Assembly: GCA_030145245.1 (NCBI GenBank)
Contig: JAQYWC010000065.1
Coordinates: 1 to 64,000, forward strand
Reading direction: 5' to 3'
Length of the DNA stretch: 64,000 nucleotides
From: Desulfobacterium sp.
GTDB lineage: Bacteria; Desulfobacterota; Desulfobacteria; Desulfobacterales; Desulfobacteraceae
This document shows, in pieces, positions 36,962 to 45,655 of this stretch. Within the stretch, counting starts at the first letter, position 1; every line of letters begins with the position of its first letter. A program made the translations under genes and the position numbers. The notes below the pieces were generated by a model. It was not told the DNA's origin. It searched no databases and saw only the letters and a list, made by a program, of their open reading frames with translations.

Positions 36962-37972
36962 ATGAAAAAATCCATTTTATTCGGTTTAATTATTTCAATT
37001 CTACTTTGCGGCATGGTCTCAGCTGAACCCGCAAAAAAACTTTTGATCCTTGATTCACAAGGTGGTGAACCCTATGACCCAGCGCGAATTGCCATGATCC
37101 AGGAACTCGAAACACAGGGTTTTGTTGCCGGCAGGAATATCGAGATCAACAGGTTCAATGCTCAGAACAGAGAAGGATTGGCAAAGCGAATCTTAATGGA
37201 TGAAGCAGATAAAGGCTATGATCTGTTTTTCATAAACGGAACCGTTGCCAATAAATCTGCTTATAAATTCGGCTACAATAATCCCAAATATAAATTTGTA
37301 TTTTGCAGTATTACGGATCCGGTAGGTGTCGGATTAGTAGACAAACTTAACGCGCCCACGAATTCAAATTTTACTGGAATATCATATCCTGTATCTGTTG
37401 AAACAAGGCTCAGGTTTCTCAAAGAAGCATTGCCGGATGCAAAAAAAGTGGGGCTCATCTATGCAGACATGCCGCAATCACATAGTTATATTGTGTGGTT
37501 AAAGGAGGCCTTAAAGAAACCTGAGTTTAATGATTTAGAAATAATATACAGAGAAATAACCTTTGTAGAAGGCGACAAAGGACATCTTAGAATGGCTAAA
37601 CTTGCAAAAAGCCATGTGATAGAACTCGACGCTGTTGTTGATGTTTTTTTAACCCCCAGCGATCAGTTTGGAACCAAAAAATCTTTTGCACAAGTTGTTT
37701 CCGACAACTCAAATAAGCCGTTAATGGGACTGAGTGAAAAAGAGATCAAAGAGAACTGGGGGGCACATTTCGGCGTTTATATGGTTCAGAGTCTTTCCGG
37801 CAAACAGGCTGGAAAGATGATTGTCAGACTGTTAAAAGGGGAATCCATTAAAACGATCATTCCTACAAATCCATCGGGTGAATATGGGATAAATATGAAA
37901 CGTTCCAAAGCGATTGGCTTAAAATACCCCGAATCTGTTTTGAAAAAAGCAGGTCAAAATATTTTTTATTAA
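36962..37972 (+). CDS. ABC-type substrate-binding protein (ABC_sub_bind/TrpX-like), orphan
   Basis: A 336-residue exported protein with a signal peptide (SILFGLIISILLCGMVSAEP). The pattern of two alpha/beta lobes (KLLILDSQGGEPYDPARIAMIQELETQGF, later KKVGLIYADMPQSH and MGLSEKEIKENWGAHFGVYMVQ) fits the ABC_sub_bind family, which binds aromatic amino acids or related compounds. No cognate permease is present. The gene is clearly more AT-rich than the flanking genes. It has its own promoter and a GAGGAGAAGAAA leader. Confidence 0.8.
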   Translation: MKKSILFGLIISILLCGMVSAEPAKKLLILDSQGGEPYDPARIAMIQELETQGFVAGRNIEINRFNAQNREGLAKRILMDEADKGYDLFFINGTVANKSAYKFGYNNPKYKFVFCSITDPVGVGLVDKLNAPTNSNFTGISYPVSVETRLRFLKEALPDAKKVGLIYADMPQSHSYIVWLKEALKKPEFNDLEIIYREITFVEGDKGHLRMAKLAKSHVIELDAVVDVFLTPSDQFGTKKSFAQVVSDNSNKPLMGLSEKEIKENWGAHFGVYMVQSLSGKQAGKMIVRLLKGESIKTIIPTNPSGEYGINMKRSKAIGLKYPESVLKKAGQNIFY

Positions 37973-37990
37973 AGAGATTGTACATACCCC

Positions 37991-38716
37991 TTAGGCCTTG
38001 GTTTGTGCCACATAGACGGCACCCTCAGACGATCCGCCTGTTATTGGATTTTTAAACTCAATGGTGTGGGACTCGGCCGTTGCAAAGACCCGGGCCAGGT
38101 GGTTGGTAAAAGATGCCTCCGGGAAACCGTCGGCCCAAAGAGCAAACACCCCGCCAGGCTTTAAATGTTGGGCCAGTTCCGCAAGTCCCTCCTCACTATA
38201 GAAACGCGTGTTTGTCTGGTGTAATACCCGGGTGGGTGTGTGGTCTATATCCAGAAGAATGGCGTCATGTTTTTTTTCCGGATACGCCGGGTCAAAGCTT
38301 TTCGACACGTTGCGGGACAGGGCAAAAAAGTCGGCATGCACCAGTTGGCAACGGGGATCTTTTGTCAAAATCTTGCCCAGGGGGACAAGCCCGTTCTGGT
38401 GCCACTCAATGACCCCCTCTAAAAAATCCACGACCACAAGCGAGGTGACCCGCTTATCTTCCAATGCGGAAACAGCCGTGTAGCCGAGACCGAGACCGCC
38501 GACCACAACGTCGAGCTCTTCTTTTTCCAACATGCCAAGTCCAAGCTTGGCGAGCTGGGATTCCGCCTCATGGAACAGGCTTGACATGAGAAACTCTTCG
38601 CCAAGCTTCACTTCATATATTTCAAGCCCCCCGAGTTGGAGCAACCGGCGGCGCCGTAACATCAGATCCCCAAGGGACGTCTCTCTAAAATCTAATTCCT
38701 CGTAGTTTAAACCCAT
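37991..38716 (-). CDS. Spermidine synthase-like methyltransferase-fold protein
   Basis: About 241 residues from ATG 38716, chosen because GGGGGAAGA lies just upstream; the frame extends 42 codons further without a ribosome site. The N-terminal part has a small beta domain (LQLGGLEIYEVKLGEEFLMSS). The core carries the nucleotide-binding motif VVVGGLGLGYTA and DFLEGVIEWHQNG, as in spermidine-synthase relatives. The aminopropyltransferase gatekeeper loop is not evident, so a methyltransferase or unknown role is as likely. It is convergent with the binding-protein gene. Confidence 0.7.
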   Translation of the reverse strand: MGLNYEELDFRETSLGDLMLRRRRLLQLGGLEIYEVKLGEEFLMSSLFHEAESQLAKLGLGMLEKEELDVVVGGLGLGYTAVSALEDKRVTSLVVVDFLEGVIEWHQNGLVPLGKILTKDPRCQLVHADFFALSRNVSKSFDPAYPEKKHDAILLDIDHTPTRVLHQTNTRFYSEEGLAELAQHLKPGGVFALWADGFPEASFTNHLARVFATAESHTIEFKNPITGGSSEGAVYVAQTKA

Positions 38717-38989
38717 TCTTCCCCCTTCCAATAAAGTAGCGTTACAGTCCCCCCCTTGGAAACGATCCATGAAGTGGGCCAAGGCTTTATTACCACCACT
38801 TCCACTTTTTTCATAGCGTAAAGACCCCCATGGCGCGGCCATTCCACCTGGCGTTTACCCGCCTCTCCCCTGGGCGGAGGCCAATCCCATAAATCTGAGC
38901 CAGCCCGGAGGCACCGCGATCTTGACATTTCAGTCGGCCCGGCTTATGGTTAGGCCACTAACTAAACAACAGCTTGAGAAAGGAGAGAC

Positions 38990-39535
38990 ATGGTTACGCG
39001 TTTGGAAAAAAAGAATTCCAGGACTGTTCAGCCAACAGCATCCCCTAAGGTGGAGATCACCCCCTTTTCTCCTGAACATGGAAAAATGGTGGTTAATCTC
39101 ATTGTCGGGATCCAGCAAAACGAATTCAACATTCCCATCACCATCGATGATCAGCCCGATCTTTTGACGATCCCGGCATTTTACCAGAAGAGTAACGGCA
39201 ATTTCTGGGTGGCCCTTGACAAGGGCAAGGTGGTTGGCACCATCTCCCTCCTGGATATCGGCAATGGCCAAGTGGCCCTGAGAAAGATGTTTGTTGCAAA
39301 GGCGTACCGGGGAGGCAAAACAGCCACCGCCCAACAGCTGTTGAACCAAGCCTTGACCTGGTCCCGGGAGCAGGGGATTGATGGGATATTTCTCGGAACC
39401 ACCGCAAAATTCAAGGCGGCCCATAACTTTTACGAGAAAAGCGGTTTTCTTTTGATCTCCAAAAGCCACTTGCCCCAAAGCTTTCCCGTCATGACCGTGG
39501 ATACCCGGTTTTACTCTTACAGCATCCGGGCCTGA
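38990..39535 (+). CDS. GNAT-family N-acetyltransferase
   Basis: A 181-residue protein with the GNAT order: FWVALDKGKVVGTISLLDI (strands 2-4), LRKMFVAKAYRGGKTATAQQLL (motif A, acetyl-CoA pyrophosphate loop) and AHNFYEKSGFLLISKS (motif B). GAAAGGAGAG precedes the ATG. The substrate is unknown. The 273 bp upstream is GC-rich with several possible stems, but I could not assign a known RNA family. Confidence 0.82.
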   Translation: MVTRLEKKNSRTVQPTASPKVEITPFSPEHGKMVVNLIVGIQQNEFNIPITIDDQPDLLTIPAFYQKSNGNFWVALDKGKVVGTISLLDIGNGQVALRKMFVAKAYRGGKTATAQQLLNQALTWSREQGIDGIFLGTTAKFKAAHNFYEKSGFLLISKSHLPQSFPVMTVDTRFYSYSIRA

Positions 39536-39676
39536 AGTCTTAGGGTCACAAAGGGTGGCCATGGTGTCAGCGGTTCATATTCCATCCGACCTATTTCAGT
39601 AAAGTTGTGATCAACAAAAAGCCACCGGGTTCAATCAGGTAAAAATCACACATAAATTTATCCCCCTGACCGGTTT

Positions 39677-40381
39677 TTACTTACGTCTGGGATTCGTATT
39701 GCCGACAAGGCCACTGGTTTTTTCAAAGATGAAAACCCAGTTGTTCAGCCCCACAATCCAGGCCAGAATCCAGTATGGCCAGGACTCGTCAATAAGGTCC
39801 ATTGGAATGATGGGAAGAAACATCTGTACGATTCCAAAAAAAATACCGGCCATCACGACAGCGATGGGTGGATTGATGATAAACCAGACCGTTAAATGAT
39901 AGCTTGAAGGTTTTATTCCCCCGAGATTATGTAATTTGACGTACATGCTCACAAGGCTTCCGATCAATCCCATTAAAAGGACAGAATAAGGAATGTTGAA
40001 ACTCGGGAGCATGATACTGGCCGATGAGGTGAGGAATAAGAATGAGAGCAGGGCGACAAGGGTATATAGGGAGACGATAATGGAGATGCTTTTTTTCATT
40101 CTGTGGGTGGGGTTTTCAATGTCCATGGTAATCTCCCCAAGTTCTTTTTCAACCATGTCCAGGTCATCGCTGGAATTGGCTTCCTCCCTCATCTTCATCA
40201 GTCTGAGGTTGTACAATATCCCTTTTTTGTTGGCTTTCTGGAGGTCGAGTTTTTTACGTATTATATCAATATTCTTGATGATTTCGTCTCTGTACGCCCT
40301 GCTGTTGGAGATATAGCTATCCGGATTTATTCTATCTCGATCGCTGTGGATGAGCTTATGTGGACCTTCGGGTACAGCCAT
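39677..40381 (-). CDS. Four-helix membrane protein of the motor-like operon
   Basis: A 234-residue protein not assigned to a family. The N-terminal 100 residues are charged and probably coiled (YRDEIIKNIDIIRKKLDLQK and similar). Four membrane helices follow, around residues 100-118, 130-146, 163-185 and 197-215. The start has AAGGAGG. It is 35 bp downstream of the MotA/TolQ-like gene in the same direction, so it is probably a membrane partner of that complex. It is not similar to ZorC, ZorD or TolR as far as I can tell. Confidence 0.75.
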   Translation of the reverse strand: MAVPEGPHKLIHSDRDRINPDSYISNSRAYRDEIIKNIDIIRKKLDLQKANKKGILYNLRLMKMREEANSSDDLDMVEKELGEITMDIENPTHRMKKSISIIVSLYTLVALLSFLFLTSSASIMLPSFNIPYSVLLMGLIGSLVSMYVKLHNLGGIKPSSYHLTVWFIINPPIAVVMAGIFFGIVQMFLPIIPMDLIDESWPYWILAWIVGLNNWVFIFEKTSGLVGNTNPRRK

Positions 40382-40416
40382 CGGTTAATCCTCCTTATCT
40401 ATCAATCATCACGGGA

Positions 40417-41223
40417 TCAGGCATTTGTATCTTTCCAGATAAGTTCCAATGAATGGGTGAATTTGTCAACAAGTCTTAAATAGACTGAATCAACGGCGAG
40501 AAATGTATTCATGATTGTAAAGCAGACCGAAAGAAAAATCCCCACCACCGAGCTGTTCATGGCAAATGTCATACTTTCAAGAAATTGCCCAAGGGTTGCC
40601 TGTGCGGCCATAACATTCCCCGGATCAATGGCTTTCAAAGCCGGCAACCCCTTGCTGATCCCAAGAAATGTTCCTAGAATGCCTCCAATAATAAAGAGAC
40701 TGGGCAATATGGAGAGCACGCTGTTCATCATCCCGATGGGGATCACCCCCCACAGCTTGTTGAAATAGGGATTGGACATAAAGACATATCTTGAAATGCT
40801 CTTAAAATCAGGCTTATTGTCTTCATGGTGATACCGGGTCTGATTCAGGGTGTCAGCGATCAGGGAACGGGCACCGTCCTCCACCAGAAAAATTTTATGA
40901 AGAACAGCCACCTGGGGATCCCCCTTTCTCTTCCTGAACATTCTCTTCCGTTTCAGGTAGAGTTCCTCATAGGTTCTCCGCAAAATCGATTCCACAACAC
41001 CCGGAAAGGTGACAGATTCTTCTTTTCCACCACTATTGCTTTTCAGGTAACGGTGTGTTCTGGTTTCAATGGCCGAGGAGAGGTTGAACTCACAGCGTAT
41101 CAAATAATACATGAGCATCTTCAACACCACGCCCACCAAAAAGACCAGGAACATTAACAGCATCAGGTTTTCCGTACCATATTGGATCAGGTAGGTGCAC
41201 ATGTCGTTAATCATAATAGTCAT
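40417..41223 (-). CDS. MotA/TolQ/ExbB-like proton channel protein
   Basis: A 268-residue inner-membrane protein. A first helix at about 18-40, a long cytoplasmic loop with basic stretches (LKRKRMFRKRKGD), then two helices with the family pattern: LPSLFIIGGILGTFLGISKGL (about 172-192) and MTFAMNSSVVGIFLSVCFTIMN (about 218-239). These match the pore helices of MotA, TolQ and ZorA. The C-terminus is short, without the long tail of ZorA. The partner is the adjacent MotB-like protein, 11 bp away. The pair would form an ion-driven rotary or force-generating unit (family knowledge). Confidence 0.82.
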   Translation of the reverse strand: MTIMINDMCTYLIQYGTENLMLLMFLVFLVGVVLKMLMYYLIRCEFNLSSAIETRTHRYLKSNSGGKEESVTFPGVVESILRRTYEELYLKRKRMFRKRKGDPQVAVLHKIFLVEDGARSLIADTLNQTRYHHEDNKPDFKSISRYVFMSNPYFNKLWGVIPIGMMNSVLSILPSLFIIGGILGTFLGISKGLPALKAIDPGNVMAAQATLGQFLESMTFAMNSSVVGIFLSVCFTIMNTFLAVDSVYLRLVDKFTHSLELIWKDTNA

Positions 41224-41234
41224 GGCAATTTCTC

Positions 41235-43511
41235 CTATTTTATAAGATTAAACCTGATAACAGCTCTATGAAATTTTTCGCAATCATAATTTTTGCAAAA
41301 ATCATCCATCTTTATATCGGCGCCGGCCATCTCTTTTATTGGGGCTGTTTCCAGATAGCTGCGCCCGGCGACTTTAAGGTACATCATAAGATCTTTCTGC
41401 TTTCCGTAGTTCATATTACCCTTGTCCAAAATATACTTAAATATTGAACGCGCCCTTCTGTAACTAAGGTCCATATTGTAATTAAGAGCAGCCCTGGATT
41501 CATTTTTCAGGCTGTAGGGATCCACATATTTCCCCTTGTAGATCGGAGATGCAAATCCGACGACCTCGATGGACTGAATGTATTTGTAAATATCATTCTC
41601 ACCAAAGATGCTTTCTGCGTAAACCGGAATGATTTTTTGAAGGTAGTCCTTCATCTCGGTTTTCAAGTTGGCGCTGTCAAAATCAAAGTAGGCTTTTTCA
41701 AAGGGCAGGGTGACCTCACCGCTCTTCTCATCTATTTGTGCAGTGATTTTATTCCTGTCGAAATTGTCCTTCAGGCTTGAGATGATTTTATCCCTGAGTT
41801 TCTCTTTTTTCTTGTAATCCCCCAGTTCTTTCTGGAGGTCTTTGCGGGTTGCAGCCAGTTTCTGTTTTTCGTCCTCGGCCGCCTTTTTATCCTTTTCCAT
41901 GCTTTTCAGTTTTGAGAGTTTATCATCAAGGTTTTTCTCAAGCATTTCCTGGGCGGCAATGAGCCGGTCTTTCTCATCATCGGACGCTTTTTTCCCTTTT
42001 TCTATATCCCTGAGCCTGTTAGCCGTCTGCTTCAACTCGTCTTCAAGTGCTCTCTGGGCTGCTGCCAATTTATCTTTTTCAGCATCAGCAATTTCCTTGC
42101 CCTTCTCCATTTCCTGATATCTGGCTTTGCTTTCCCCCAGCTCCTCCAGGACCCTTTGTTTGTCAGCGAGGAGTTTCTCCTTGTCAGCATCTGCCTTTGC
42201 ATTTATCTTCTCCATGGCCTGGAGCTTATTTTCCGTTTTAAGGAGTTCTTTTTTAAGCTTGTTCTGAGCGGCGACAAGTTCCCTTTTATCTGCAGTCGCA
42301 GCATTCTTACCCTTTTTGAGGGAAAGGAGGCGGGCATTGTTCTTTTTCAGGTCTGCTGAAAGTTTTTTATGGGAGTCATAGAGCTTTCCTTTTTCAGCAT
42401 CGGCCATACGTCTTTTTTTCTCCATGACTTTTAGTTTTGTCTTGCTTTTCCCCAACTCTTTCTCAAGGCTTTTCTGGAGGGATGCCAGTCTCTTTTTTTC
42501 AGTAATAGCGACTTTCTTGTCCCTTTCGATGCGTTCTATCCTGGACCTGCTGTTGCCCAGCTGTGTTTCTAATTTTTTCTGAATAACTGCCAGCTGTTTT
42601 TTCTCCGCAACGGCATTTTGTCTATCCCTCTCCTGCTTCCGTAAAAGGACCATGCTACGGTTCAGGTCATCCTCAAGTTTCTCATGGGCGGCGAGGAGTC
42701 TCTTTTTTTCTGCCTTACCTATCTCTTTTGCCTTAATCAGCTCTTTTACACGACCCTGCTTTTCAGATAACTCCTGCCTGAGCTCTGCCTGGGCCATTTG
42801 AAGCTTTTCTTTGTCTTCGGCAATATCCGATTTTTCCGATTCCAGGGTTATAAGCTCCGACTCCTGGCTTTTCATCTTCTCTTCCAGGGATTCCCTCAGC
42901 ATTCGCAGTTCCGCGTTGCTCTCGGCAATTTCGTTTGAGGCCTCACTCAGGTCTTTGAGCTCCCTTTCCCGCTGTGCAAGCCGGTTGCGGACATCAGTCA
43001 CATCCGCCTGATGCCTTTGTTGTTCCTGATTAAGGGTTTCATCAAATTTGATTCTGTTCTGATTATTGAGGATTTTCTGCTGGGACAAAGAAGAGGCCAG
43101 AAAGTTATTTCTGTCTTTTATATGCTTGAATACAGTCTGGTAATTGTTGAAAAGATCTTTTTCCTTCTCCTGGTAGGAATTGATCTGCTGGGAAAAATTC
43201 TCTGCAGCCTCCCGGGCATTATTCTCCAGCAAAGCCAGTCGTATCAGAACCTTTTCAAGGTCAATCTCTTCGGGTTCATCCCCAGAAGCCCCATCATCCT
43301 CCTGGGCGATAACTTCGTATTCCTTGAGCTGTGTCTCAAATTTGCTGAATTCAATCCTCGACGAGATGGATTCAAGGCTCAACTGGAGGACCGAAATCAC
43401 GTAGAGAAAAAGAAACACAAAGGCAAGGGCCGCAAAGAGATCGCTGTATGAGCTCATCGACGTTTGAGGCGACTCTTCCGTCTGACTGATTTGATCATAA
43501 TTCAGACTCAT
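41235..43511 (-). CDS. MotB/OmpA-like protein with ten 35-residue coiled-coil repeats
   Basis: A 758-residue protein. The single membrane helix (about 22-48) starts with an Asp (D24 in SYSDLFAALAFVFLF), at the place of the proton-binding Asp of MotB. After an acidic linker comes coiled coil from about 100 to 585, of which 233-582 are ten perfect-length 35-residue repeats. Residues about 595-758 form an OmpA/MotB-type peptidoglycan-binding domain (PFEKAYFDFDSANLK, EVVGFASPIYKGK, NMDLSYRRARSIFKYIL). It is first in an operon with the MotA-like and four-helix proteins. The function of the complex is unknown. Confidence 0.85.
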   Translation of the reverse strand: MSLNYDQISQTEESPQTSMSSYSDLFAALAFVFLFLYVISVLQLSLESISSRIEFSKFETQLKEYEVIAQEDDGASGDEPEEIDLEKVLIRLALLENNAREAAENFSQQINSYQEKEKDLFNNYQTVFKHIKDRNNFLASSLSQQKILNNQNRIKFDETLNQEQQRHQADVTDVRNRLAQRERELKDLSEASNEIAESNAELRMLRESLEEKMKSQESELITLESEKSDIAEDKEKLQMAQAELRQELSEKQGRVKELIKAKEIGKAEKKRLLAAHEKLEDDLNRSMVLLRKQERDRQNAVAEKKQLAVIQKKLETQLGNSRSRIERIERDKKVAITEKKRLASLQKSLEKELGKSKTKLKVMEKKRRMADAEKGKLYDSHKKLSADLKKNNARLLSLKKGKNAATADKRELVAAQNKLKKELLKTENKLQAMEKINAKADADKEKLLADKQRVLEELGESKARYQEMEKGKEIADAEKDKLAAAQRALEDELKQTANRLRDIEKGKKASDDEKDRLIAAQEMLEKNLDDKLSKLKSMEKDKKAAEDEKQKLAATRKDLQKELGDYKKKEKLRDKIISSLKDNFDRNKITAQIDEKSGEVTLPFEKAYFDFDSANLKTEMKDYLQKIIPVYAESIFGENDIYKYIQSIEVVGFASPIYKGKYVDPYSLKNESRAALNYNMDLSYRRARSIFKYILDKGNMNYGKQKDLMMYLKVAGRSYLETAPIKEMAGADIKMDDFCKNYDCEKFHRAVIRFNLIK
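41766..42815 (-). repeat. Ten 105-bp (35-codon) coiled-coil repeats
   Basis: Units begin at residues 233, 268, 303, 338, 373, 408, 443, 478, 513 and 548 of the protein. The pattern is (E/D)K-x-x-L-x-x-x-Q-x-x-L, later MEK-x-K. Each unit equals five heptads. The register is never broken, although the sequences have diverged, so length is under selection. Confidence 0.88.
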
Positions 43512-43938
43512 GATTAAACCCCTTAGTATGGCTTATTTTGGTGATGACACCCACCGCTGTTAACGGTCACTTATTATTGCTAATAACAATGAATATGCCA
43601 GAGGTCGCTTAATTGAGATAGAGTTTAACAGAAGCCGATTTATATTGAGATTGCGGCATTTTTGAACCGGCATAAAGAAAAGTTAGTTATTGGGGAATAC
43701 CACGTCAGCTTAACCGCTTCTTCTTTGAATTTATTTGACACCTCCAGGTGGTTTTTTTACCCCACTCTTAACAAGTGCCCACAAATAAGTTACCATCTCA
43801 AGTGATTTTTTGTCAACAAAAGTATCAAAGAAAAATTAAACCACTGAAAGATGCGTCGCGTCCGGCACAGACACAACATTTTGGGTATATCAAGGGATTT
43901 ACCCCATACACTTTCTGAATTAATTTCTCACCAGCCCC
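43512..43938. other. Intergenic region upstream of the motor-like operon
   Basis: AT-rich, no gene seen. A minus-strand TTGACA (43816-43811) with a 17-bp spacer and a poor -10 (GTAACT, 43793-43788) could drive the operon with a leader of about 270 nt. A small hairpin followed by T7 (about 43739-43759) points in the plus direction, where no gene needs it. Confidence 0.4.
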
Positions 43939-44769
43939 TTAGGGAGCGATCACCTTGTCATCCCCTCCGTTGTGGGATTTTGCTTTCAGGTATCCGTCTC
44001 CGTTCTCCTGGGAAACCATAATAAGGGACTCTTTACCGTTTTTGTTGAGTAGGGAAATGTAACCGCCGTCCGAATCTGATTTTAAGGTAACCAGATCATT
44101 TTTTTGGTGTACCAGGCTTAAAAATGGGCCGCCGTTATCGCGGTACATGCCGGCGGTCAGGAACGCTTCGTTTTGTGAAGAGAAAAGTTTGATGTAGCCA
44201 CTGTTTCCGGCAGACGAATAGAGCTGGAGTTTATTCTCTGCATTCCCGTTATTGATATCAATACAGCCCGATCCGCCGATGGCGGAACATATTTTGACCG
44301 CTTCCTTATTATCGCTGTTTTTAACCGATATGGAATCGACGATGATGTCTCCCAGATTGAAAGGAAACTCTTGCTTGAACCTGGCCAGGTATTCTTCGTA
44401 CCGGGCACCCATCTCTTCCTGTTTTTTCAGGTTGATGGCTTCAACGGTTTCCAGGTAGTCGGTCGATGCCTGCCCAGCTTCAAAAGCCACTCTTCCGATT
44501 GCAGAACGCATCTCCTGATGGATATCGTTTGACAATGCTGCGAATTTTTCGTCGCCGTCTGAGAGTCTCTTTTCCAATGCGGTGATTTCAGCCCGGAGTG
44601 CTTCGATCTCAGAGGATGCCGCCTTGAGAAGCTTCAAGCCGTAGGCACCGCAGAAAACGAAAGCAACAATAATGAGCGCTGCAGTCCACGATTTCTTATC
44701 ATGGGGACCCGTATTTCTTTCAGCGTTGTGTGTTATTTCTTCCAATGTAATGTTTTTCTCTTCTGTCAT
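43939..44769 (-). CDS. Membrane-anchored coiled-coil protein with beta repeats
   Basis: About 276 residues from ATG 44769 (GGAAGGTG upstream). One membrane helix (SWTAALIIVAFVFCGAYGLKLL) is followed by coiled coil (about 50-135). From about residue 165 to the end come five repeats of roughly 23 residues with alternating hydrophobics and G-Y/C-I/L starts (SGCIDINN, SGYIKLFS, GYISLLNK, GYLKAKS). The layout suggests an oligomeric stalk carrying a beta-solenoid or triple beta-helix outside the inner membrane. No family recognised. It is co-oriented with the motor-like operon but separated from it by 427 bp. Confidence 0.65.
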   Translation of the reverse strand: MTEEKNITLEEITHNAERNTGPHDKKSWTAALIIVAFVFCGAYGLKLLKAASSEIEALRAEITALEKRLSDGDEKFAALSNDIHQEMRSAIGRVAFEAGQASTDYLETVEAINLKKQEEMGARYEEYLARFKQEFPFNLGDIIVDSISVKNSDNKEAVKICSAIGGSGCIDINNGNAENKLQLYSSAGNSGYIKLFSSQNEAFLTAGMYRDNGGPFLSLVHQKNDLVTLKSDSDGGYISLLNKNGKESLIMVSQENGDGYLKAKSHNGGDDKVIAP

Positions 44770-44967
44770 GATGCACCTTCCTTTATGGTTGTATGGTGGG
44801 CGTTGAATGGATCGGAAGCGTGGTTGATTTTCATTAATATAATATATACGGGGCATTAAATAAATAGTTCTTTGAAATGACAGATGAGGGGGGATAGGCT
44901 TTAAGGGTGTTGGTCGGTCTTAAAATACCTTTATAGCCAAATAACACCTGAAACGGTAAATCTGAAA

Positions 44968-45075
44968 CTATACCATGGAGATGGATTGAGCAACGCCCTT
45001 TTGCGCCAAGACCTTAAGTCCAGCCTCAAGTATTTGCATTTTTCTGATCGCTTCCAGCTCCGGTACGGGAAGCAT
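44968..45075 (-). pseudogene. Remnant of a TetR-family regulator N-terminus
   Basis: A 35-codon frame with GAAGGA seven to eleven bases upstream of the ATG. It contains RKMQILEAGLKVLAQKGVAQ, the typical first helix of TetR-type DNA-binding domains (I-L-x-A-A-x-x-x-F-A-x-x-G), then stops before the helix-turn-helix is complete. No continuation is found in other frames downstream. Confidence 0.55.
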
Positions 45076-45094
45076 TGCCTATCCTTCTCTTTTG

Positions 45095-45137
45095 TTTGGG
45101 AGTCCGGACGCCTCGTACGGCCTGGGGACTCCCCAAA
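45095..45137 (-). terminator. Hairpin downstream of the HIT gene
   Basis: The arms TTTGGGAGTCC (45095-45105) and GGACTCCCCAAA (45126-45137) form a nearly perfect stem. It lies just after the HIT stop codon. There is no U-tract on the minus strand. Confidence 0.45.
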
Positions 45138-45149
45138 GGTATATCAGTG

Positions 45150-45569
45150 TTATTTGATGGCGGCGCTTATCTTCTCCGCCCGCGCCTTGATCTCATCCAT
45201 GTTGCCGGGTTTGATATCCCACTTGGCAATGGGAAGGGCGGGCTGGTCGTCTCTCCTGGGCACCAGGTGAAGGTGGTAGTGCATCACCTCCTGTTGAACC
45301 GCACGGCCGTTGAGCTGCATGCAGGCGATGCCGTCGACGTTCAGGGCCTCCTTGATGCCCCTGGCAATTTTTCTGGATGCCCGTTGCACGGCCAGCAGGT
45401 CTTCCTCGGATATATCCCAGATGTTTTCAGCGTGGTTTTTGGGAATCACCAGGGTGTGGCCCGGCGAGATGGGGTTGATGTCCTCAAAGGCAAACACCTT
45501 TTCATCCTCATACACCTTGAAGCTTGGTATCTCGCCCTTGATGATTTTACAAAAAATACAGTCGTCCAT
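45150..45569 (-). CDS. HIT-family (histidine triad) nucleotide-binding protein
   Basis: A 139-residue protein of the HinT branch: a zinc-type CIFC (C4, C7) at the N-terminus and the histidine triad HYHLHLVPR (H97, H99, H101). Relatives hydrolyse adenosine phosphoramidates or related nucleotide conjugates. AAGGAG precedes the ATG. It lies 86 bp downstream of sbcC in the same direction. Confidence 0.92.
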   Translation of the reverse strand: MDDCIFCKIIKGEIPSFKVYEDEKVFAFEDINPISPGHTLVIPKNHAENIWDISEEDLLAVQRASRKIARGIKEALNVDGIACMQLNGRAVQQEVMHYHLHLVPRRDDQPALPIAKWDIKPGNMDEIKARAEKISAAIK

Positions 45570-45655
45570 TTGTCGCTCCTTATGGGTAATTGATGTTCGT
45601 ATCGATGGTTCCTTTGTTAGTCGTTTTTTTGGCCTTTATCAATATATAATTTTCC

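Noticed and set aside
38717-38989. GC-rich gap that looked like a structured RNA (molybdenum-cofactor or cobalamin type)
   Set aside because: Several short stems can form, but I could not match any conserved riboswitch core.
39677-43511. Canonical Zorya anti-phage system
   Set aside because: The channel and OmpA partner resemble ZorA/ZorB, but ZorA lacks its long tail, the coil is on the partner, and no ZorC, ZorD or ZorE gene is present.
43739-43759. Intrinsic terminator for the beta-repeat protein gene
   Set aside because: The T-run is on the plus strand, opposite to the gene, and no plus-strand gene precedes it.
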